A stretch of DNA of 5,371 bases from an uncultured Phycisphaerae bacterium (GTDB lineage: Bacteria > Planctomycetota > Phycisphaerae > Sedimentisphaerales > Anaerohalosphaeraceae), in contig CALKKA010000083.1 in NCBI GenBank assembly GCA_937995495.1, positions 1-5,371 on the forward strand, read 5' to 3'. Positions 1 through 4,632 of the stretch are shown here, in pieces (position 1 is the stretch's first letter; every line of letters begins with the position of its first letter). The position numbers and the translations under genes are program-made. The notes beneath the pieces were generated by a model. It saw nothing but the letters and a program-made list of their open reading frames with translations. It was not told where the DNA came from and searched no databases.

Positions 1-2
1 AC

Positions 3-302
3 GAAAGCGACACGACCGAATACCTGTTTGACACGATCGAGGACCCGGTGCTGGCCGCAACGATACAAGCCATGGCCCTGACCTGTTTCCATGCCTTGGG
101 ATGCCGGCATCTGGGGCGTGTGGATTTTATCTTAACAAAAGACGGGACGCCCTATATACTTGAGATCAATACGTTGCCGGGCTTTACGAGCCACTCCCTG
201 CTGCCGATGGCAGCGGCGAAGGCGGGTGTTCCGACGCCGGGACTGTGTCGTCAAATCGTTGAGGCGGCCTGGAACGATTATCAACCTGAAATTAAAATTT
301 AA
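3..302 (+). CDS. ddl: D-alanine--D-alanine ligase, C-terminal part (5' end outside window)
   Basis: This is the last ~99 residues of an ATP-grasp ligase that joins two D-alanines for peptidoglycan precursors in the cytoplasm. The frame is open from the left edge, so the gene starts outside the window. Visible family landmarks are S-D-T-T-E-Y-L near the left edge (the D.TEY.. segment seen in Ddl), GRVDF with the Mg-binding Asp, and EINTLPGFTSHSLLPMAA. That last block holds the metal-binding Glu and Asn and the T-x-H-S-L-x-P-x-A-A signature typical of Ddl, including E. coli DdlB. The protein ends in the usual helix plus a short tail. The stop lies 11 bases before the ftsQ-like gene, which fits the ddl-ftsQ order of division/cell-wall clusters and a shared transcript. 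Identification is secure for the family; whether it is DdlA or DdlB type cannot be told from this fragment. Confidence 0.95.
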   Translation, partial: ESDTTEYLFDTIEDPVLAATIQAMALTCFHALGCRHLGRVDFILTKDGTPYILEINTLPGFTSHSLLPMAAAKAGVPTPGLCRQIVEAAWNDYQPEIKI

Positions 303-313
303 TATCTTAGACT

Positions 314-1297
314 ATGGCGCGAAAGAAAAAGAAAAAAAAGGGCGGTCTGAAAAGCTTCTTTTCAAAGAAGAAGAAAAGCAAACGCTCCAAACGCAAGGAT
401 TCCGATTCGTTTGTCACGGGACTGAAGGTTGCCCTGTCGATCATGTTTTTAACGATCCTGGTCGCTGGCGGTGCGATCGGCCTGATCTATATGGACCGCT
501 ATGTCAGCAGTTCCGCACAAGGAGAAAACGGAGAGCGCTTAGAAGGGTCACTGAAGCTGATTGATTACCCGGCATGGCTGAATCAGGATTGGATAGACAC
601 ACTCGTCGCAACTGCCGGTGGCAAACGATTTCCGCTGGATCAGGGATGGGCTCAGACAGTGGCCACCCGATTGGCAACTTTGTCCTGGCTGGACAATGTG
701 CAGGTGCAGACGACTCCGGAATACCTGACGGTCAAAGCCGACTACCGAAGACCGGTCGGGCTGGTTCAGTTGGGCCGCAAGCGAAAGGTCTATCTGGATG
801 CTGATATGACCGTGCTGGATTTCATTCCGGTGACCAGCATCCCCGTTGTCGAAATCAAAGGGCTGGCTTCGACTAAAGTGCCCAAACCGGGACAGACATG
901 GCTGGCCGATGACGCGGCGGCGGCCGTTGAACTGCTGGATCTGCTGTATATGGCCGACTTGCATTTCCAACAGGAAAAAGGCAGCGATCCCGCGTCTTCA
1001 CCGGACAAGAAGATTCCTGAAAAGCCACTGCTGAATGAGATCGAAAGCATTGATGTGTCCAACGTTGCGGCACGCAAAAGCCGTTCGGCGCCGAATATTA
1101 TTCTCAATGTCACCGATGGGACGAAGGTCTATTGGGGGGCGGCCTGGGGGCAGGCGAATATTTATTTTGAAGCAGACGAAAAAGACAAGCTGGCCCGTTT
1201 ATACCAATTCTTCATGGACCACAGCAACACGCTCGGAGGGGCTGCAAAATATATCGAGCTGCGTTGGCCCCAAGACAGCATCCCAAGGCCGCGGTGA
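314..1297 (+). CDS. ftsQ: FtsQ/DivIB-like cell division protein
   Basis: A 327-residue bitopic membrane protein, proposed to be the FtsQ/DivIB component of the divisome (FtsQ-FtsB-FtsL bridge in model bacteria). A very basic cytoplasmic tail (residues 1-28, mostly Lys/Arg) is followed by one membrane helix (about 37-59). A POTRA-like region (about 78-145) ends in W-L-D-N-V-Q-V-x-x-T-P-E-Y-L-T-V and R-R-P-V. A beta domain follows, with V-Y-L-D-A-D-M-T-V-L and a final Y-I-E-L-R-W strand, as in FtsQ proteins. Residues ~217-240 form a polar, Pro/Lys-rich insert. The ATG is the first possible start after an in-frame TAG at 308-310. No Shine-Dalgarno is visible, so translation may be coupled to ddl, 11 bases upstream. 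Sequence similarity to E. coli FtsQ is low; the call rests on topology, motifs and position after ddl. The 3' end overlaps a convergent gene by 99 bases, and no ftsA or ftsZ follows. Confidence 0.8.
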   Translation: MARKKKKKKGGLKSFFSKKKKSKRSKRKDSDSFVTGLKVALSIMFLTILVAGGAIGLIYMDRYVSSSAQGENGERLEGSLKLIDYPAWLNQDWIDTLVATAGGKRFPLDQGWAQTVATRLATLSWLDNVQVQTTPEYLTVKADYRRPVGLVQLGRKRKVYLDADMTVLDFIPVTSIPVVEIKGLASTKVPKPGQTWLADDAAAAVELLDLLYMADLHFQQEKGSDPASSPDKKIPEKPLLNEIESIDVSNVAARKSRSAPNIILNVTDGTKVYWGAAWGQANIYFEADEKDKLARLYQFFMDHSNTLGGAAKYIELRWPQDSIPRPR

Positions 1298-1738
1298 TTT
1301 CGAATTCTTCATTTTGAAGTCCGGGGCTGAACTCACCATCTCTAAACCAGCCTGCAGATAGACATAGTTGTATGGGATGCGATGTTTATCACAGACCGTC
1401 TTGAACTTGCTGATGGCCTGCTCACAGAGGGCATTCTCTTTTTCGGCATTCCCCTTGCATGAAAAGATGCGACAGCCTGAAAATCGGTATGGGTAGACTG
1501 TGCATTTGCCATCGATGCGATACGGGCAGACACCCGTGGTCATTGATTTGACCGGTCCGCCAACAAGATGTTGGAAATACATTAACTCCGGCGTGGTGAT
1601 ATAGAGCTTGTGTCCGAATGCTTCAAAATCACAGCAATCGCCGCATGCCCGACAGGATGAATCCATTCGGGCAAGCTGCTCATCGAGCCACTGGTAAACG
1701 GTGTCCACTTCCTGAATGATTTGAGAAAGTGTACTCAA
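1199..1738 (-). CDS. YkgJ-family cysteine cluster protein (second of a coupled pair)
   Basis: A soluble protein of ~179 residues with the YkgJ (zinc/iron-chelating, CxxCxxCC) fold. The cluster is C-R-A-C-G-D-C-C at about residues 29-36, followed by F-G-H-x-L-Y-I-T-T-P-E. Downstream cysteines lie in C-P-Y (71), K-C-T (79), G-C-R (89) and F-S-C (94). The family is thought to bind Fe-S or Zn; its cellular role is unknown. I place the start at TTG 1738-1736. It overlaps the TGA of the upstream gene as TTGA and has GGTGGG four bases ahead, which suggests translational coupling. A GTG at 1747-1745 would add three residues but has no visible Shine-Dalgarno. The last 32 residues are encoded antisense to the end of ftsQ and look unlike the family core, so they may be a read-through extension after loss of an earlier stop. 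Confidence 0.82.
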   Translation of the reverse strand: MSTLSQIIQEVDTVYQWLDEQLARMDSSCRACGDCCDFEAFGHKLYITTPELMYFQHLVGGPVKSMTTGVCPYRIDGKCTVYPYRFSGCRIFSCKGNAEKENALCEQAISKFKTVCDKHRIPYNYVYLQAGLEMVSSAPDFKMKNSKSPRPWDAVLGPTQLDIFCSPSERVAVVHEELV

Positions 1739-2178
1739 TCTTCCCACCAGGATTTTTGGGTTTTGATCGCTTCGATTTCCTCAAAGGAGTAGAACTTGCC
1801 GCGGTTGATGCCGGGGCATCGCACTGCGGCCAGGTTCCACTGGTCGGAGGTGTGAAGATTAAACGACCAGAACGGCCAGGTGCGGCATTGGTTGGGGCGG
1901 ACCGGATAAATCATACATCCGCGGCAACCGTCTTTTTCATCGGTCAGAAAGATGCAGTCTTTGGTTGCGCGGTTTTCGGTGATGCTGTGCTTGCGGCCAA
2001 TGCGTTTAAGGTACTTCTTTTTGACCTCTTCAGCCGTCGTGCCCAGATGTTTGGCGAGAAACTCGACCTCCGGTTTGGTAATCCAGATATAGCCCTCTTC
2101 CGGCCCGGCACAGCAGTCGCCGCAGCCGGTACATTCAAAGTGCAATCCGCATGCATACCATGTGTTATCAGTTTTCAG
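1735..2178 (-). CDS. YkgJ-family cysteine cluster protein (first of a coupled pair), probable CTG start
   Basis: A soluble protein of ~147 residues with the classic YkgJ layout. F-E-C-T-G-C-G-D-C-C is followed by G-Y-I-W-I-T-K-P-E, a basic helix, D-C-I-F-L, C-R-G-C-M-I-Y-P-V-R-P-x-Q-C-R-T-W-P-F-W and a late R-C-P-G. It probably binds a metal or Fe-S centre through about eight cysteines; biological role unknown. The first ATG/GTG/TTG-type codon in frame is TTG at 2145, but the frame stays open to a TGA at 2184-2182. The extra residues include W-Y-A-C-G-L, matching the W-Y-x-x-G-L-x-F-x-C opening I recall from relatives. CTG at 2178 has GAGGA (2190-2186) seven bases ahead, so I choose it; ATT 2181 is a weaker option. 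A conservative annotation would be 1735-2145. Its stop overlaps the start of the next YkgJ gene. Confidence 0.88.
   Translation of the reverse strand: MKTDNTWYACGLHFECTGCGDCCAGPEEGYIWITKPEVEFLAKHLGTTAEEVKKKYLKRIGRKHSITENRATKDCIFLTDEKDGCRGCMIYPVRPNQCRTWPFWSFNLHTSDQWNLAAVRCPGINRGKFYSFEEIEAIKTQKSWWED
1743..1748 (-). promoter_or_regulatory. Shine-Dalgarno-like GGTGGG for the second YkgJ gene
   Basis: GGTGGG ends four bases before TTG 1738, inside the end of the preceding coding region. With the TTGA stop/start overlap it supports coupled translation and disfavours the GTG at 1747, which lies inside this same motif. Confidence 0.5.
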
Positions 2179-2185
2179 AATTCAA

Positions 2186-2190
2186 TCCTC
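2186..2190 (-). promoter_or_regulatory. Shine-Dalgarno GAGGA for the first YkgJ gene
   Basis: Reading the minus strand, GAGGA lies seven bases before CTG 2178 and four before ATT 2181. It is 40 bases from TTG 2145, too far to serve that codon. This site is what decides the start chosen for the gene. Confidence 0.6.
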
Positions 2191-2258
2191 AGTCTTTTAA
2201 GAATAAACCCCACCCACATTGGGCTTGTTTTTCGGCTACCTGTACAATTCTAGTTCCA

Positions 2259-2287
2259 TACATACCGATATTTGCACGCTATTGCAA
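2259..2287 (-). promoter_or_regulatory. candidate promoter of the YkgJ pair
   Basis: On the minus strand TTGCAA (2287-2282), 17 bases, then TATGTA (2264-2259) preceded by CGG. The same CGG precedes the -10 of the two stronger promoters in this window. The site lies in the 113-base gap between the DUF697 gene and the YkgJ gene, which otherwise shows no feature, and would give a leader of about 70 bases. The hexamers are imperfect, so this is tentative. Confidence 0.3.
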
Positions 2288-2291
2288 GGCC

Positions 2292-3452
2292 CTACTTCTT
2301 CTTAAAGGGTTTTGTGAGGATGTCTCCGATAAGGGAGAGGCCTTTTGATCCCGATTTGAAGACGGCTTTCGTGCTGGTTGCGCTGACATCGTAAACGGTT
2401 TGGCCGGCGGTGGAGACGATCTTGACGGGGGCTTTGACGAAGCTGTCCAGCAGTGAGCCGGTTTCGTCGATGGCGTCGGCCACTTTGTCGCCTGCGTCTG
2501 TGGCGGCCGCGCCGGCCCTGCCGCGGACGCCGGCCCAGACATCCTTGAAGAAGATATCCTTGACATCGTTGTAGAAGTCGCCCACATGACTCAGCAGGTG
2601 TTTTTTGGCCTCCACTTCATTCCAGCCGCGAAAACTGCGGCAGCGGTCTATCGCAGCGTGGCCGGTGATGGTGGTCATGAATCCGGCGCCGATGCCTTGG
2701 GCGATGTCATCGACAAAGCGGCCGATACCCGGAACGCGGGATGCGATTGCCTCGATGAGATTTTTGCCCATGTTGATATAGTTGACGGTGGCGATGACGT
2801 TGATGATATCGGAGAAGATGCGAAGCTGTTCGCCCAAAGACGGACGCACACGATAGACTTTGACAATGCGGACGACCATCACCAGATTGCGATAGAGCAC
2901 GATCAGGAGATCCGCGGATTTATAAGGACTGAGCGTGACACCGACCATGATATCGCGCATGGAATCCCGCACCTGCTTGGACGCGGCGGCGTCGAGGGTT
3001 TTAAGGACCGGCTTGATGTGGTTGTCCTCGATGGCGGTGATCAGGGTGATGCATTCCGGGCGATCGGTCGCCGTCTGTTCCTGCAGCTTCGACACTGCAT
3101 TCAGGATATGTGCGGATTGATCATCGTTAAGATTCGGGTTGGAAGCCAGCCGCTGGAGGAACCGTTTGAGGTATTGGATGTACTTTTTCAACTGTCGATC
3201 CGTCGCCGATTCGACGTCGTCGATCTTCGGTGGTTTAAGCGCTTTGGGGAAGACGGCCATATTGGCCCAGACATAAATAACCAGCCAGACCAGCAGACCG
3301 ATGACCGCGGCGGCAAAGGCGACTCCGGCGATGGGATGGAAGTTCTGCAGTGTCTGATAGGCACGCAAGAGTTCCAGCACGGCAAAGAATGTCAGCAGGA
3401 CACCGATGACGATCACAGCAGTTCGAATGAGTTTCCAGATGGTTTTCAGCAA
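2292..3452 (-). CDS. DUF697 (YcjF-like) membrane protein
   Basis: A 386-residue inner-membrane protein of unknown function. Two N-terminal membrane helices lie at about 12-29 and 41-66. A charged helical region follows (about 78-165). A core at about 165-275 carries T-L-S-P, L-L-I-V-L-Y-R-N-L, R-I-x-K-V-Y-R-V-R-P-S and then V-P-G-I-G-R and Q-G-I-G-A-G-F-M-T-T-I-T-G-H-A. This pattern (L-S-P, V-L-x-R-N-L, Y-x-x-R-P, then a glycine-rich helix) resembles DUF697, the domain of E. coli YcjF and of some GTPase fusions. The C-terminal ~100 residues are Ala/Lys-rich and probably amphipathic, ending in K-K-K. Start is TTG at 3452, five bases after AAGGAG (3463-3458). It has its own strong promoter at 3483-3512. 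No GTPase partner (YcjX-like) is seen in the window. Confidence 0.85.
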   Translation of the reverse strand: MLKTIWKLIRTAVIVIGVLLTFFAVLELLRAYQTLQNFHPIAGVAFAAAVIGLLVWLVIYVWANMAVFPKALKPPKIDDVESATDRQLKKYIQYLKRFLQRLASNPNLNDDQSAHILNAVSKLQEQTATDRPECITLITAIEDNHIKPVLKTLDAAASKQVRDSMRDIMVGVTLSPYKSADLLIVLYRNLVMVVRIVKVYRVRPSLGEQLRIFSDIINVIATVNYINMGKNLIEAIASRVPGIGRFVDDIAQGIGAGFMTTITGHAAIDRCRSFRGWNEVEAKKHLLSHVGDFYNDVKDIFFKDVWAGVRGRAGAAATDAGDKVADAIDETGSLLDSFVKAPVKIVSTAGQTVYDVSATSTKAVFKSGSKGLSLIGDILTKPFKKK

Positions 3453-3457
3453 AGCGG

Positions 3458-3463
3458 CTCCTT
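3458..3463 (-). promoter_or_regulatory. Shine-Dalgarno AAGGAG selecting a TTG start
   Basis: AAGGAG ends five bases before TTG 3452, fixing this non-ATG start of the DUF697 gene. It is part of the leader segment shared with the upstream gene. Confidence 0.8.
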
Positions 3464-3474
3464 TTCTTATTTAT

Positions 3475-3504
3475 TTGGGTTTATTGTACCGAATACAAAC
3501 CCAA
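3475..3504. repeat. inverted repeat around the -10 of the DUF697 promoter
   Basis: TTGGGTTT (3475-3482) and AAACCCAA (3497-3504) are perfect 8-base arms separated by 14 bases. Their centre lies just upstream of the -10 hexamer. One arm is in the -35/-10 spacer and the other is directly after the -10. A repressor operator is one reading; a hairpin is another. The matching positions at 3821-3828 and 3843-3850 form a weaker version at the second promoter. Confidence 0.6.
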
Positions 3505-3512
3505 GGTGTCAA
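3483..3512 (-). promoter_or_regulatory. sigma70-type promoter of the DUF697 gene
   Basis: On the minus strand a perfect TTGACA (3512-3507), an 18-base spacer ending in CGG, and TACAAT (3488-3483). Transcription should begin near 3476, giving a leader of roughly 25 bases with the AAGGAG site. The -35 hexamer contains the TGA stop (3511-3509) of the upstream gene, so promoter and coding end share bases. An inverted repeat (3475-3482 and 3497-3504) brackets the -10. Confidence 0.8.
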
Positions 3513-3790
3513 ATATTCTCCTCCCCATCAGGGCTACCATTGGAATTGATTTTAATAGAGGGTCTCTTGTTGCTATCGAAAGCAAAACTCATAATAGCAC
3601 CGCCCAGCCATATCCCCGGCAATAAAGCTAAACCAAACACTAGAAGAAGGACAAATCCAAGCCGCCGATGCTCAAGGATCTCCGGATAAATCCAACGAAT
3701 CAAAAATGCTAGTCCGCACAGCAGACCACCCCAGCCAACCATGATCCCCAACCCCCAGATAAATGCGATAATCCTATCTAAGAATTTCAT
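3509..3790 (-). CDS. small two-helix membrane protein, unknown function
   Basis: A 93-residue protein that I do not recognise. It has two hydrophobic helices at about 8-31 (with several Gly and Trp) and 44-68, joined by a short loop with H-R-R, which suggests a helical hairpin in the inner membrane. The tail of ~22 residues is polar and acidic at its end (D-G-E-E-N). ATG at 3790 is preceded by AAAGGAG (3810-3804) at a 13-base spacing, longer than usual. An in-frame CTG at 3799, four bases after that site, would add three residues. It has its own strong promoter and is followed, with no gap, by the DUF697 promoter. Its DNA appears more AT-rich than neighbouring genes. The promoter copy shared with the DUF697 membrane protein suggests the two are expressed under the same conditions. 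Confidence 0.75.
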   Translation of the reverse strand: MKFLDRIIAFIWGLGIMVGWGGLLCGLAFLIRWIYPEILEHRRLGFVLLLVFGLALLPGIWLGGAIMSFAFDSNKRPSIKINSNGSPDGEENI

Positions 3791-3803
3791 CCGATTCAGA
3801 TTA

Positions 3804-3858
3804 CTCCTTTCTTATTTTATTTGATTCCATTGTACCGAAAACAGACTCAATATGTCAA
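3804..3858 (-). repeat. promoter-leader module, copy 2 (partner at 3458-3512)
   Basis: Second copy of the module, serving the 93-residue membrane protein. It has the same length from Shine-Dalgarno to -35 as copy 1. The copies are 346 bases apart, which is the length of one gene plus leader. Confidence 0.75.
3829..3858 (-). promoter_or_regulatory. sigma70-type promoter of the small membrane protein gene
   Basis: On the minus strand a perfect TTGACA (3858-3853), 18 bases ending in CGG, and TACAAT (3834-3829). Geometry and hexamers are identical to the promoter at 3483-3512. It points away from lipB and is followed by an AT-rich leader with AAAGGAG. Confidence 0.8.
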
Positions 3859-3919
3859 ATAATGAATGCCGTCGGGAGCCAACGTTGATTTTTGGCGGAG
3901 TTTGCGATATGTTGTGTTG

Positions 3920-4594
3920 ATGACTGAAACAGGCACCGCAAAGCTTGATATTATTGATCTTGTGACAAAGCCCTACGCGGAGGTTCTGGAGTTGCAACTG
4001 GAGTTGTGTCAGAAGCGGCAGGAGGATGCGGCTGATAATACGGTTTTGATCGTCGAGCATCCGGCGGTGATCACCTTGGGGGCACGGAAGAGTGAGAATA
4101 AACTGCTGACAAAAGAGTCCGTGCTGCGTGAACGGGGCATTGAAGTGATGCGTGTGGGCCGCGGCGGCGGGACGACCGCGCACAACCCGGGGCAACTGGT
4201 TTTCTATCCGATCATCAAGCTGAAAAGCCTGGGGCTGGATGTCAACGCGTATGTGCGGTCACTGGAGCAGGTTGGGATCGAACTTTTGCAATGGCTGGGT
4301 GTTGAAAGCGATCGACGTAAGGGTTTTCCGGGACTGTGGATCGGTGAAACCAAGATCGCCTCGGTTGGTGTCCAATTGAAAAAGTGGGTCAGCCTTCACG
4401 GCATGGCGATCAATATCAATAATGACCTGAATATCTTTGAGCATATTGTACCCTGCGGGCTGAAGGATGTGGTGATTACCTCGGTTCAAAAAGAGACGGG
4501 GAAGCCAGCGGATATGGAAGCGGTCAAGGATCAGTTGACGATGTTATGTAAAACTCGGTGGACATCGCAGGAACCACGAATAAACACTAATTAA
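3920..4594 (+). CDS. lipB: octanoyl-[acyl carrier protein]:protein N-octanoyltransferase
   Basis: LipB moves the octanoyl group from acyl carrier protein to a lysine of lipoyl domains (2-oxoacid dehydrogenases, GcvH), the first step of lipoate synthesis, in the cytoplasm. Family landmarks, counted from ATG 3920, are V-E-H-P-A-V-I-T (about 45-52), R-G-G-G-T-T-A-H-N-P-G-Q (81-92), G-E-T-K-I-A-S-V-G with the conserved Lys 145, S-L-H-G-M-A-I-N-I, and P-C-G with the thioester-forming Cys 179. I prefer ATG 3920 because it leaves about the same N-terminal length as E. coli LipB. An in-frame ATG at 3866 adds 18 unconvincing residues and lies 8 bases from the divergent promoter; neither start has a good Shine-Dalgarno. 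The last residues (E-P-R-I-N-T-N) come from an intergenic repeat. It is followed by lipA after 38 bases, a likely operon. Confidence 0.95.
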   Translation: MTETGTAKLDIIDLVTKPYAEVLELQLELCQKRQEDAADNTVLIVEHPAVITLGARKSENKLLTKESVLRERGIEVMRVGRGGGTTAHNPGQLVFYPIIKLKSLGLDVNAYVRSLEQVGIELLQWLGVESDRRKGFPGLWIGETKIASVGVQLKKWVSLHGMAININNDLNIFEHIVPCGLKDVVITSVQKETGKPADMEAVKDQLTMLCKTRWTSQEPRINTN

Positions 4595-4626
4595 AACCAC
4601 CGATTACGCGGATTTACACCGATTTT
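4572..4626. repeat. short intergenic repeat spanning the lipB stop and lipA leader
   Basis: Two adjoining blocks. The first is aaccacgaataaacactaat (4572-4591), which encodes the end of LipB. The second (about 4596-4626) has three imperfect units built on GATT at 4602, 4611 and 4621 (ccgattacg, cggatttaca, ccgatttt). On the opposite strand they read like ATTAGTGTTTATTCGTGGTT and AATCGGTGT...AATCCGCGTAATCGGTGG, forms I remember as dispersed repeats in planctomycete and other genomes. That recollection cannot be verified here; the internal repetition is visible directly. Confidence 0.6.
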
Positions 4627-4632
4627 AAAAAA

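Larger units (their letters stand above)
3458..3512 (-). repeat. promoter-leader module, copy 1 (partner at 3804-3858)
   Basis: This 55-base segment runs from the Shine-Dalgarno to the -35 of the DUF697 gene. It matches the equal-length segment 3804-3858 at about 42 of 55 positions by ungapped hand alignment. Most identical bases lie in the -35, the -10, the CGG before it and the AT-rich leader. Confidence 0.75.

Noticed and set aside
548..1113. Minus-strand open frames within ftsQ
   Set aside because: They are Ser/Gln-rich, low-complexity translations with no motifs, lying inside a gene whose protein has clear topology and family strands.
2207..2232. GC-rich patch with CCCA/TGGG followed on the + strand by a T-run as a terminator
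   Set aside because: The stem is about four to five base pairs and points away from any gene ending there; no gene on the + strand needs a terminator at this place.
1729..2253. + strand open frame of 174 codons opposite the first YkgJ gene
   Set aside because: The minus strand has the conserved cysteine motifs; the + frame is a mirror of those codons and has no supporting start signal.
2271..2287. TTGCA/TGCAA inverted repeat after the DUF697 stop as a terminator
   Set aside because: The stem is only five base pairs, AT-rich, and has no following U-run on the transcript, so it is not a credible intrinsic terminator.
2586..3689. Long + strand open frame (367 codons) opposite the DUF697 gene
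   Set aside because: It is rich in Asp/Gly/His with no recognisable fold and crosses a gene, a promoter and part of another gene. The minus strand has clear membrane helices, a family pattern, Shine-Dalgarno sites and promoters.
3885..3913. Possible + strand promoter for lipB (TTGATT, 17 bases, TATGTT)
   Set aside because: Hexamers are weak and transcription would begin at or next to ATG 3920, making a leaderless message; no independent support. The true lipB promoter was not identified.
3866..3919. N-terminal extension of LipB from ATG 3866
   Set aside because: The 18 extra residues do not resemble LipB, no Shine-Dalgarno precedes that ATG, and the remaining length from ATG 3920 already matches the family.
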